Shown: piece by piece, positions 20,310-35,670 of the stretch | Numbering within the stretch: position 1 is the stretch's first letter | Layout: each line of letters begins with the position of its first letter | Origin: Roridomyces roridus | Lineage: Eukaryota; Basidiomycota; Agaricomycetes; Agaricales; Mycenaceae | Direction of reading: 5' to 3' | Length of the DNA: 64,000 nt | NCBI GenBank assembly: GCA_029378245.1 | Contig: JARKIF010000005.1 | Coordinates: 434,001 to 498,000, forward strand | Program-made: the position numbers and the translations under genes | Notes under the pieces: generated by a model | What the model was told of the DNA's origin: nothing | Databases searched by the model: none | Seen by the model: only the letters and a program-made list of their open reading frames with translations

Positions 20310-21794
20310 ATGGGCCTTCTCGACATCGTTCCTGTACGCCGTACGAGACAATGTCCAATTCCTGTACTGAGCACTCTCAGGCTGGCGTGCTCACTGGCGA
20401 CAATGTCCGTAAACTCTTCGACTATGCCAAGCAGAACAAGGTTCCTCTCTCATTCCGACTCATCGTCCCGATGTACTCACGCGCGTTGTAGTTTGCCATT
20501 CCTGTAAGTACCCACTCTGTTCGTGTTGAATCGCGCCCCGATCCCTTCTAGGCCATCGTAGGACTCTTCATATTCCTCAGCTCTGCAATGCCCTGACGCG
20601 CCCATCCTGCAGAATGTAACCTCCTCTTCGACCGCCAACGCCGTTCTCGAGGCTGCGAGGTAACACCCATCTCCTCCACCCACCCTGATCTCCTACCCGT
20701 GGTAACCTTTTGTGTAAAGGGACATCAAGTCTCCCATTATCATCCAAGTCTCTCAAGGCGGGAGCGCGTACTTTGCTGGCAAAGGCCTCGCCAACGACAA
20801 ACAGCAGGCCTCCATTGCGGGCGCCGTTGCGGCCGCTCACCATGTCCGCACCGTCGCAAAGGCTTACGGCGTGTAAGTTGATTACCTCTTCTCCCGAATT
20901 ATCCTAATCTCATCTCGCTCGCAGTCCCGTCGTCCTGCACAGCGACCACTGCGCCCACAAGCTCCTCCCGTGGTTCGATGGCATGCTCGAGGCCGACGAA
21001 GCCTACTTCAAAGAACACCAAGAGCCGCTCTTCTCCTCGCACATGCTCGACCTCTCGGAAGAGTCCAAGGAAGAGAACATCGCCACTTGCGTCAAGTACT
21101 TCAAGCGTATGGTGCCTATCGGGCTTTGGCTCGAGATGGAGATCGGTATTACTGGCGGCGAGGAGGACGGCGTGGACAACACCGGCGTCGATAACGCCTC
21201 ACTCTATACGCAGCCGGAGGACATCTATGATGTCTACAAGGCGTTGAGCGAGGTGGGGCCCAACTTCAGTATTGCAGCGGCGTTTGGAAATGTGCACGGG
21301 GTGTACAAGCCGGGGAATGTGAAACTGCAGCCCGAGTTGCTGGGCAAGCATCAGGCGTTTACGAGTGCCAAGGTTGGAGCTGAGAAGCCGCTGTGAGTAT
21401 TTTTTTGCTCTTCATTGGTGGAGATTGACGGCTTTAGCTACCTCGTCTTCCACGGTGGCTCTGGGTCGACCAAGGACGAGATCAAGACTGCCGTTAGCTA
21501 TGGTGTTGTCAAGATGAACGTCGATACGGATACGCAGTTTGCGTATTTGGCTGGAATTCGGGACTTTGTCATCAACAAGAAGGATTACCTCCACGCGCAG
21601 GTGGGCAACCCCGAGGGTGCGGACAAGCCGAATAAGAAGGTGATTTCTTGGACTTTTTTGTTTTGTTTCTGGGGCTGATGAACGCCGCCCAACAGTTCTA
21701 CGACCCCCGCGTGTGGGTGCGTGAGGGTGAGAAGACGTTGTCTGTACGTGTGAAGGAGGCGTGTGCGGATCTTGGCAATGTCGACCGGTTGTGA
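20310..21794 (+). CDS. FBA1: fructose-bisphosphate aldolase, class II
   Basis: Zinc-dependent glycolytic enzyme that splits fructose 1,6-bisphosphate. Early exons are very small: 20310-20333 (MGLLDIVP), 20381-20440 (AGVLTGDNVRKLFDYAKQNK), 20492-20503 (FAIP) and 20552-20557 (AI), then exon 20613 onward (NVTSSSTANAVLEAAR). Together they rebuild the conserved FAIPAINVTSSST. Zinc ligands lie in VVLHSDHCAHK and the later AAAFGNVHGVY and VFHGGSGSTKDEI. LEMEIGITGGEEDGVDNTG and MNVDTDTQFAYL are also typical. The last exon ends VRVKEACADLGNVDRL. Class II aldolase is the normal fungal form. It is expected to be highly expressed. Confidence 0.94.
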
Positions 21795-22436
21795 GCGAGT
21801 GGAACAAGGGAAGAAAGAAAGCTTTTGTACAACAACCGTAGAGAAATGAAAATTTTGCATCAAGGCACCGCCATAGATCACCTTGATTCCGAAAAAGAAC
21901 TTGAACCGAACCTCCGAGTCTGCTTTGCACTGAACCCTAGCTGTACGTCTATACTATGGCGCCTATGGAGTCTGGAACTCAAGAATCTGGACCTTTTGTT
22001 TGGCTATTGGACTTTGATGCTCCAAGCGGATTCAACCTGCAAAAACCTATTCCGATGACTTGGCGGCTTGGCCTTGGTTGCGCACTGCGGTCTTCTCTTG
22101 CTGGCCTCGGCGGTGGATGTTTGGCCTCTCTCTTTCTCGACAAGAAGACAACGGCCATCTCGGTCATAATATACATCCATGAATGAACCCCTCGAATTGC
22201 TTTCTCTGCAGGACCCGAGGCCCGTATCCGACTATCGCGTGGTCAGCGTGATCGTTGTTGGTTGCGACCTTCGGCGGCGAATGATTAGCACTGAGCTTAT
22301 AAGACCGCCTCAACACTCTGCCTTGTGGTTCCCCTCCCTCTTTTTTTTTTTTCCCCAGTCATCGTTGTCGAGCGAGTCTCGTACAGAGCAAGGTCTCTTT
22401 CTACCCCTTTCGTTTTTCCGTTGCAAATCCTCCACG
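21795..22436. other. intergenic stretch, nothing assigned
   Basis: No convincing coding frame. A run of T residues near 22344-22353 precedes a pyrimidine-rich leader just before the next gene. The stretch probably holds the 3' UTR of the aldolase gene and the promoter of the secreted protein gene. Confidence 0.5.
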
Positions 22437-23149
22437 ATGCTCCTGATCTCCGCTGCGTAAATCCCCCTTTCTTTCATTTGGACCGGAGGCTTATTTATTT
22501 CATTTGTCTGGTAGGCTCTTCCTCATCGCCTCTGTGCTCCCATCTGCGATGGCGCTCAAGCTCGACACGCCCGCGGCGGCTCAGACTAAAGGGGCGATTG
22601 CTGTAACTTGGACCACGGCGAAGACGGACCCGTACGTCTGCCCTCCTCATTCGTGGTTACATTGATGCTGATTGTATTCCACAGCAAGTTCACTCTGATC
22701 CTGCAGCGCCAGGACGCCAACATGGACATCGACGTTGCTACTGGAATTGACCCCACAACCCTCAAGGCCACAGTCAACATTGGTGCTGTACCTCCGGGGC
22801 AAGTCCTGTTGCCTGTATTTGTGGAGTGAATCTCATTCAAATTTACAGCACCTACAAGCTGCAGGCTGTCCAGGCAGCTGACATCGCTGTTCCCCTCGCT
22901 TCTACCGGGACGTTCCAGATCACCGCTGCTGGCGCTGGGGGTAACAATGCCGCTGCCGCCTCGACCTGCGCTCCTCCTGTCACTGTAACCGTGAGCGCTG
23001 CTGCTGGCGCCGCTACCGTTGCTACTGGCAAGTCTGGCAAGGGCCAGACTGGGAAGAAGGGTTTCGGTTTTGGACAAGCTGCAAAGGCAGGCAAGAATCG
23101 TAGCCTGTTCTCTGCAAAGTTTGGACGTAGGGAACTCTTCCGGGAGTAG
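22437..23149 (+). CDS. secreted protein of Kre9/Knh1-like or Ser-rich GPI-like type
   Basis: Exons 22437-22456, 22515-22631, 22685-22798 and 22849-23149 give 183 residues. The N-terminus MLLISAALFLIASVLPSAMA is a clear signal peptide. The mature part begins LKLDTPAAAQTKGAIAVTW and continues TLILQRQDANMDIDVATGI and VPPGTYKLQAVQAAD. This resembles the Ig-like domain of fungal Kre9/Knh1-type cell-wall proteins (family inference). The rest is Ala/Gly-rich and then basic, ending AKFGRRELFRE, without a hydrophobic GPI-attachment tail. Intron 3 (22799-22848) begins GCAAGT instead of GT. Only this donor keeps the frame. Confidence 0.72.
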
Positions 23150-23292
23150 ATTTAGTGGAGGTTTTCTGTTCGTCTTCACATCGCTGTAAATATGATTTCT
23201 GGGCTGAATCTCGGCTTGACCGCCGCCTCAGTTGATGGGAAATCAATGAAGTTCGGCATGATGGCATCGTACCCAAGTCACCTCCTACTTGA

Positions 23293-26949
<3,657 letters not shown>

Positions 26950-27227
26950 GGGAGTGTACTGCTGTATTTTTGTCATGTAGCATACGTAATTTCAGAGTGT
27001 TCCCGACCCCGACACGATCGTGTCTAACACAGCGGTCTCACCGTCTCAGACCTTCTTTCCTCCACGGCTCCTGGGTGGTCCCGACTGAACCGACTGGCCC
27101 GGTAACACTCTTGCCAGGATATTAGAAGCGGTTTCCACTTGGCCGGCACCGTTCTAGTTCACGACCGTGTGAGCCGGAGGACTCTGCAAAAAGGAAACCA
27201 CGTCTCGGGGCCTTCTTGCTACCCTCA

Positions 27228-30170
27228 ATGACGGACACCGACGTCGTCGACTCTCCTGTCCGAATCGTCGTAACGCCGTCCCAGTCCTCGTATTTCGCAG
27301 GAGAGCCGTTCTCCGTCACCGTTACATTCACCAACACCCGTTCTCCGGAGCCTGGCCTTCCAAAATCACCCCTCACCCTCCTGCTCACAAGCGGAATGCA
27401 CACTCGATTAGTTCTGCACCGATTGCCAGACCACCGACGTCTCCCGGGACACCTCGAACACCTCGAACACCTCGGGCCACCACTCTTCCATCCCGTGGTG
27501 CGGACGACAGACCGACAAGGAAAGGTCTCATAGGGCGCACCTCTCATACAACGTCACCGCTAGTCTCCCCAGCGATGATGGGCAGTCTGCCTGCCCTGGT
27601 GGAATTACGGCGCAAGAAGATGCTAGCCAAGTCGCTGTCTGTGACTATTGCGCCTCCAGACCTTGAGATGCTGTCGAACGGTGCTGCCCCGCGCTCAGCT
27701 ACCTTTGTACCTGAATGTGTGTGCTATGCTGTGTTCTCACTTGTCGTATGAATAATTTTGATTCTTCTCTAGCGCCCGTTTCTCCGCCGCCACCCAGCTC
27801 CATCCCACGACGTTCCGACTCTTTTGCTCTCGCCGCATCACACCCTCACGCGCGCAAGCACTCCGTTCTCGACGGTGTTGCCCAGGTGGAGACGGTTGGC
27901 TCGCCCATCAGCCCCAAACCACGGTCAAACACGTCGCCTCTTTCACAACACGCTCGGAAACATTCTGCATTCGACGGTATGGCTCAGGTGCCGCTGCAGG
28001 AAATTCTTGCGTCGCCCATCAGCCCAGGAAATGCTCGCGCGCAAACACCCAGCGCCTCCAGCTCCACATTTTCCCTTGCGCTCGACCCCATTGCAGAGAG
28101 CGCCGTTTACCCTTACCCACCCACTTCTGAATCCTCCGTTGCTCTCCCAGTCTCATCCAGCACTCCGACTCGCGCATACCCCCCGCGCCGTTCGTCACAC
28201 GCTGACCTTGGCCATGGCCCTCCGCCCATTCCTCCACGAATGGGCGGGTCTCAGACAGCCAATTTCGCGCCGAATACTGAACTCCTGCTATATGCCTATG
28301 TTTCACTTTCGGGGCGTGTGGTTATTTCTCCTCTTTCCGGCGCCGCTACGCCAGCACTCTCTTCTCTGCGTACGACATTACGACGTCCTGCGCGTGGAGG
28401 AGGAAGCCTCAGCTTACAAGCTGCTTCAGGCGGTGTTGGTGGGCTGGGATTGGGAAGACATCGACGCTCTTCATCCTTTTCTGCTGGCCTACGGGCTTTG
28501 GTCTGGGGTGGGCGACCTGCCGGTGCAGGCGCGGGAGCGGAGGGTGAGAGCGGGGAGGGTGTCGATGGGGACCCTGAGATGCCTTTGCCTACACTGGAGG
28601 TTCCGCCAGAAATGTTGGCGGTGGACTTGGTTCTAGCTCCAGGGGAGTCGCGCAGTTGTGAGTACTATCTTTATCTTGTTTTCACATTTTAATATCCCAT
28701 AGACACGTACACTCTTCCCTTGCCTTCCAATCTGCCCCCAACCTTCAAAGGCCGGACACTCCGCTTCTCCTACGAGCTCGTTGTCGGCGCTTGTAGGGCT
28801 CCTCCGGGCGGAAAGGGCGGTGGGGGTAGTATCTCGAGGGTAATGAAGGTACCAATTCGGGTATACAACAATGTGGACGTCGCGCGACCCCCAAAGCCGT
28901 ATGATTTACGGTGGCCAGTTGCGAGGAGAATAGCGAGCCCCCGGGGAGCGCAGGACGACAACCCCCGGGGCCATGTAGAAGAGACTCGTGCATCTGCGGT
29001 ACCTCAGCAGACGCACAAGCCTGATGAGGGGAATATGTCGGATTTGAGCTTGTATGCTGAGCGGTTGTTTGCTTCTACAGCTGGCGGTTTGAGTTTAGGA
29101 GACGATGGGGCGGATGGTAAGGGAGGTGGGTTGAGTGGGTGTCGAGAGGCAGTCGAGGTGCTCACTCGCAACCTCAAGAAAATGTCATATGACATCACCA
29201 AAGACGGCGTTACCGTGGCTGTGCTGACCTTTCCGAAGAGTGCGTTCCGGCTCGGCGAGACTGTTCACGGTGCGGTGGAGGTAAACTGGCGTGAAGGGCG
29301 GGGCCGCGTGTTGCAAGTACGCATATTCCACATTCTTTACACGCGATTTTTCATCAGGGTATCTACAGCTCACGGCCCTCCTCGAGGCGCACGAGTCACT
29401 TCCGTCTGCCCTGGCAGCACCACCAAGTACGCCCGCTACAGCCCGGTATTTGCGGCGAGTTCATGCTGAACACCACGCACGGTAGCCTTCTTTTTTTCTC
29501 ACCTTCGCCGCGGCCTTGCTAAATTTTCTTTAGATTCGTTCTGGGAACGCTCCGCCTCGGATTTGCTCTGGACATTCCCAGCGATGGGAGCCCCGCTTTT
29601 GGCGTCACTGCGTCATCTGATGGCAGCAACAATACAGGCGGGCTAGAATGGCGCGTGCGCCTATGTCTCCTGGTTGGTGTAACATCGGCGGGCAGTGACA
29701 CCGGGACAGAAGGGGTACGGGCCAAAGGTCTGGTGCAAGATGCTGACGACGAGAGTGGTCGAGGTGCGTGGGGATCCGCCTGGCGCGCCCCTGCGAAACT
29801 CGGCGTCCTCGAGCGGACACCGACACCGCCACCACGAAGCCCACCCACTCCCGTGAATGACAAGCCTTCGGGATGGGGCGCCTTCTTTGCTGCGAGTTTT
29901 CTCGGGGCACGGGAGGGTGGGTACCACGACGGGGATGATTTCGAGGAGGAAGAGGATGGATCTGGGCGCAGGTCAGAGGAAGAAGAGGCATATGCGTACG
30001 ACGGGGTCAAGAGTGATCCTGGGGGAGGCGTCGGTGTTGGCGTGCGTTATGGAGGGCGGGAGGCTGGATGGGGCGAGGTCAAGGCGGAGATGGTCGAGTG
30101 CGTTGTCCCAGTCCGGGTTTGGGCTGGAAATACTGCATTTAGGGCGGGCGATGTTGTGTTTGATGTATAA
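27228..30170 (+). CDS. RGP1: Rgp1-family protein (Ric1-Rgp1 GEF subunit)
   Basis: In yeast, Rgp1 with Ric1 activates the Golgi Rab Ypt6. Start at 27228: MTDTDVVDSPVRIVVTPSQS followed by YFAGEPFSVTVTFTNTRSPE, an arrestin-like beta-sandwich opening. Later exons carry long Ser/Pro-rich linkers with repeated ARKHSV/ARKHSAFDG motifs, then NTELLLYAYVSLSGRV, PPTFKGRTLRFSYELVVG, MKVPIRVYNNVD, ISYD-like YDITKDGVTVAVLTFPKSAF and the C-terminal VECVVPVRVWAGNTAFRAGD. These are the conserved Rgp1 elements in the expected order. Several introns of about 50 bp separate the exons, and internal exon edges were not all fixed. The family call is from recalled motifs. Confidence 0.78.
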
Positions 30171-30245
30171 TAAATACTTGGATTCATCTCAGCGCTTTTT
30201 CAAAGGAAAATAAATACAACAATAATATAAACTATCTGCTTCACG

Positions 30246-31516
30246 TTCATGCAGGTGTAACCTTGTCAATGCTGTCGTGATCCTCCTCCTGAGTAGGGTG
30301 TCTGAACAACCATACGTTGACGAGATCCATCTGAGTTCCGAAAATTAACACTCCACTTGCCGGCACTGGAAAATTTTAGAAAATAGATCAACGCGGTATG
30401 GTGACTTACGAGCGGCAAGTATGATATCAAAGACGGGCCCCTGCTCAGAGAATATAACATAGGCAAAGCCAACCCTGGGGAACATGTGAGAAAGGACTCA
30501 AACTACTGAGCAAGACATACCCCATGCCAAGAACACCCAGTAAGCTGAATATCATGACTCGCGTCGCCATCTGCACCAACTTAAAGTCTCGGAGAAAGTT
30601 GCGGTTCCTCACGAGACGGCTGCCGATATACCCTTGGAAGAATTGAGCAGGGAACGGTGGATGGACTGGTGTTGTTACCCTGGATCACGATGAGAGGGAG
30701 CATGGAGAGCACGACGATCATGCCGCTGATTCTTGAAGGGGTGACGGTGGATAGATCGCAATATGTTCCATTTGGGCCCATTTTTACAGTCGCAGGATTC
30801 TGCAGTCCGTACTGGAGGGAGTGAGACTCAGTGAAAGAAGGAGGATGGAAGCGCACCACTAGGAACCCAATGAACAGACCTAGCCACAGGACGTATGGAG
30901 TGATCATGAGCTGCTCGAAAATTCAATGCAGTTCATAATTACGTCCACAGCACTTACCGTCAAAGTGACGCCATATCGGCGCCGCACAGACATGGTTTGA
31001 GAAGCGCGAACCCCGAGTAACATCTGAATGCATGTTGTTAAATCCGACATTTAGATTCAAGCAATACTCGCGTCAATGGAAAGCGCAAGGGTTGAACACC
31101 CAGCCCTAAAGTGGGATGAGGGCTAGAAGTAATAGCAGAGGGTCTTTACTGACATGCCTGGGGAGGCATAGATAGCCGCCGCCTGTGTTACACAGACTCC
31201 GTAGTTTGGAGCGTCCTGCTGGCCCACGAGGAATACGAGGGTGTACGAAAGGCAGCTGAGGATCCAAGCCGCACAGAACGCATACCAAGTCGGTTTACGT
31301 TTCACATTTTGAGAGCAGGTCGCCTGAATTGCGGGCCATTGACAAGTAGTCGCGTATGGGAGCAATAGAACCGACTGTCGAGACCACGACTGCAAACCCT
31401 ATCATGCCTGACAGCTGAAGGCCTAAAAACGCGCCCACAACTTGAGGGTTCACATCCCGAATGGATTCTAAACACTGGTGAGCACGGCACTGATACCGGA
31501 ACACCAGACGGACCAA
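30246..31516 (-). CDS. seven-transmembrane (GPCR-like) protein
   Basis: Several exons on the minus strand encode hydrophobic helices: VVGAFLGLQLSGMIGFAVVV, YAFCAAWILSCLSYTLVFLV, YVLWLGLFIGFLV, GMIVVLSMLPLIVIQG, VMIFSLLGVLGMGVGFAYVI and PVFDIILAALPVSGVLIFGT. A polar loop with KMGPNGTYCDLST and a short C-terminal tail ending HDSIDKVTPA follow the pattern of basidiomycete 7-TM receptor-like proteins. The 5' end is uncertain: no good ATG was fixed upstream of SIRDVNPQVVG, so the first exon may be missing or the gene may start near 31529 or beyond. Ligand unknown. It ends 75 bp from the convergent RGP1 stop. Confidence 0.55.
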
Positions 31517-31898
31517 AGTTGGTAATCATGATGAATCGTGAGGGGCAGCAAGAAAAAAACTGCGACCTGCGCTACGAAAATCGCTGCCTGTGCGAGAGGG
31601 AGAGAAGAAAGAGACTCGACCCATATGATTGATGCAACTGTCACGATCACTCATTTCCAATAGCCCCAATGCCGAAAGGCGGGCATCTCTACGTCGCTTA
31701 AGAGCGGGCGGTCGAAGGCGGTTCTCGAATTCTCGGTTTGAAAAGGGACGGAACGAATATTCAGGCATTCCAGAGGCATCCAAGCTGGGCGGCGGGAGTC
31801 AAAGACTAAAGCACATGCTTAGATCAGCGACGCGCTAATCGAGTCACGCGTTGCTGACCAAGCAAATCGACCTTTCCTCTCTACCACAAGCATTCATC

Positions 31899-32477
<579 letters not shown>

Positions 32478-32728
32478 AAGAAGAAAGCACCTTGGCTCGT
32501 TGTACTATAGATCCATTCTCGACTGACTGATATTGCTATGAATCAATCTTGTTCCAACTCCCTCATCGTCAAATTGAGGCATATTCCACGAGTACATGGT
32601 TTTGAATAAAGTAAGGCATAGATAACGTCTATGGGGTCATGTCTATTAGATATTAGACGGTATAGAGTGTCGGTGGTATCTGGTTAGGTATAAATTAACA
32701 TATAATCAAGCAATGATCTCCTGCACTT
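32478..32728. other. convergent intergenic stretch
   Basis: AT-rich 3' flank shared by RBX1 and the leftward STAND protein gene. No coding frame supported. Confidence 0.5.
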
Positions 32729-34934
32729 TCACAGGCAAGAGAGGTCTTCCGTGCTCTTGAAGCGACTCCCATCCAACACATGGCGCTCCAAGTACGTGCG
32801 CACCATCTCTGGCACTTTTACCCTCTCTGGCTGTCCCGGAACGATGACCACCAAGCAAGTCTTGTGCAGCACGCTCAAGCACTTGTTCACCATCGCCCCA
32901 GGCAACCGCCCTCCCCCTACGACCAGCGCGGTGACCTCCGTTTTGAGAGTGCCCTCAGGGAACCGCGCAAGGATGCCGAGGACCTCGAGCGCAGCCGGGC
33001 ATTCGCTTACACGGGGGCTGTAGAGCGAGGCTTCGATGGACGATTCCATCGACACGTCCCCATCGCATAGCATAGCCGTTCCTTCCTCCCGGTACCGTTC
33101 CAGTAAAAACGGGAGCGGCTCGTATTGCGCTTGTTGGGCGAGGAGGGTTATTGGTAAAGGGAGGAACCCGACTAGGTGGAGGAGAACGTCGATCAGTGGG
33201 GCGTCTTCGCCATCCGGGGGGAGATCTGAGATGGCGAGAAAGGTGTCGAGGGCTGCGGAAGTGGAGATGGGGCCGACGGGAGCTGGATACGGCTTTGTGT
33301 AATCAGGACCAAGCGGCCGCTGGGTGCCGCGCAGAGTGATCAAAAGAGAGACGGAGGGGATGTTGGACAACTCGGTGAGGAGATCTTCCACTTCGAGCCT
33401 GGTCGTAGGTGGATCCCAAGCACCATCTACATCAAATTAGCAGGATTTATCAGATGATGGGTGCGACCTACCAATATTATCGAAAACGACAAGAGCCGGG
33501 CCTGAAGACAAATACGCAGATATTGTTTCTCTGTATCCCGACGCCTTTTCGAGAGTCGGGAGGCCCATCGACGCTGCGAGACAAGCGATGATGTCTCCCG
33601 AGTTCTTGCTGGCGCTGCAATTGGCAAAGAAGCGCCGGTAGCCGTAGATCTCCTCGACTTTAGGCTGGTGTAGGAGGGCGAGCGCTAGACTCGACTTTCC
33701 AGACCCTCCTTGACCCATGAGGACGGCGTGTGCTTCGCGGGTTTGCGCGAACATCTGAACGAGTGAAGCAACATCCTGTTCGCGGCCGTAGAATATTTGT
33801 GGCATCGGAGGAAGGTCAATGAGCTCATCCAAGTCTTCAGGAATCTGAGCTATTGGAATTTCCTGACTGGCGTTTGCGAGCAGGTTCTTGACTGGCAACA
33901 GAGCGTCTGTAACGTGCCCCTCAAAATTGGCGTCCGCCGTGTCCTTGCGTTTAATGGCAACGCTGGTCACGATATGTGAGCGGATCTGGAAGACATCCAG
34001 ACAATGCTGAAGCTCCTTTTCGCATTCCCGCAAGAGATCCCGCTCATTCATGTATTCGACAAAACGCCGAGTGTATGAACGTTTCATGCTGGATTGCAGA
34101 GCCTGTAGGATGCGGTTGAATGCGCTATGCGGGGTGAGAGCGAGGAAGAGATAAAGGGATAGCGACGAACCTGCTGAGGGTTTTCAGTCCAAAGGCGAGC
34201 TGGTCAGCATCTGCGGGGTCCTCCATCTGGCGCCCAACAACCGAGGCCAACTCGATGACCATTTTGGATAATCGGATGCATTCGACTTTGTTGTCCTCGG
34301 TAGCCTTGAGAAGAAATAAATAGACTCGCCGCAGGACCACGTAGAGACTTACTTGAACCGAATTGGAGACCAAGAGGACGATACCAGCTATACCCTTGAG
34401 GTACGGAAAATTACTGGCCTCGCCAACCAGCACGATTGTTTCGAGGATATTCTCGATAGAATGGGTTGTTCCGGAGGCGAGTTTTGCCCATTTGGACCTG
34501 TGGACCGGCACCGAGGCTTGACAATCCAATGGAACGGGGCCAAAACACGGTCCATCTTGGTTGAGTTTTTTCCAGAGGGAAGGATCATCGGGATTTGGTT
34601 TCCGAGAGACCTTGACGGGAGAACCATTGTCGAAACTGTCCGGACTATAACAGCGAGCGAGCGGAAGTTTGGCATCGGGCCCGCTGAAAAGAGACTCCGA
34701 GTCCGAGTCGAAACCATCTACGAGCGTGGCATCCGTGTCCTGCCTACGAGGCCGGAATGCAGGAGGGCGCTCGGAGGAGACGGAGACACCGCTGGAGACG
34801 CGTACCAACGCGATAGAGTCGCGATTGGAGGCGGTGACCGACTTTGATGGCGTCTGATGAATGACCGTCGGGGCTACAGCGCTTTTGGCCTTGCTGCGAC
34901 GCCTGGGGCGATGCTTGGAGAGCCAGGACAGCAT
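32729..34934 (-). CDS. STAND/NB-ARC NTPase with N-terminal helical (MLKL/HeLo-like) domain
   Basis: Fungal NLR-like architecture. Start at 34934, MLSWLSKHRPRRRSKAK, followed by a Ser-rich linker. A helical region follows (SIENILETIVLVGEASNFPY, ATEDNKVECIRLSKMVIEL, YMNERDLLRECEKELQHCLD) of the kind seen in MLKL/HeLo-type four-helix bundles of basidiomycete NLRs. The NTPase part has FYGREQDVASLVQMF, P-loop VLMGQGGSGKSSLALAL, RRFFANCSASKN, and Walker B-like PALVVFDNID. After an intron near 33426-33472, an ARC-like helical region runs to RTYLERHVLDGSRFKSTEDL and the stop. No WD40, TPR or ankyrin repeats follow. Inferred role: immunity-type or self/non-self sensor, possibly linked to cell death. 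The helical-domain call is the weaker part. Confidence 0.75.
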
Positions 34935-35670
34935 CGGGCGTTGCGAGCAAAGAGCAAGGGCGCTGAGCTCATCGAATATTTACTAGTCGGCCTAATCTCC
35001 CTCCGTGGCGGTGATGGCATTGACAGATAGACGCCCATCAGTTCATGTGCTGCTCCTCCGAGTGTCCTAACTCATCGGTGGCCACTTTGCTCGCACTTCA
35101 GTCTCTCTTTTATTGAAAGAACGAAAGAGAAACACACCATCCGTCCGTCTAACAAGTTGAACCTAGTCCTCTGTTCAGCTCTGTTCAAGAATCCCTTTGC
35201 AAGAGTCTTCAATCAGTTTCACGTTGAACATTTAGACTGATTTTTCAGGAGTTTGCGGGTTGCTATAGACCACGTCTTCCGAGCGTGGGATGTGTTCGAC
35301 GTGCCGCGCCGTTCCGGTGGGGAGCGCGTCCGTGAGGCACAGGGTCGTATTTTAATGGCCGAACACGGGGTACTTGCTGGTTATCTTCGATACCTATCAT
35401 TCGCGAGCAGGTCTTCTCCCGTCGAGGTGTTGCGCTGTCGTTGCGTTGCGGGATTCTCCTGGCAAATAGACTGGACTGACAATATTTGGAGCGCGAGCAA
35501 TCCTGAGGATTATCCTCAACAGATTTGTTTGATCAGTCGTGGTCAAAAAGATTACGTGTTATGTTGGACGCGTTTCTCTCTGTTTCTCTGATAAGGCACG
35601 CCGCGGCCAATAAAGTCGCGGATGACTGATCGTGTTACTCTCAACTGCGCCTTGCGGCTTTCCTCAAACC
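34935..35670. other. divergent intergenic stretch with one unsupported ORF
   Basis: This separates the STAND protein and MFS gene starts. A plus-strand frame at 35253-35591 (112 codons) has no recognisable domain, and I treat it as chance or a very weak candidate. Presumably this holds both promoters. Confidence 0.4.

Noticed and set aside
35253..35591. 112-codon plus-strand ORF
   Set aside because: No recognisable domain, no splice support, and it lies in a divergent promoter interval.
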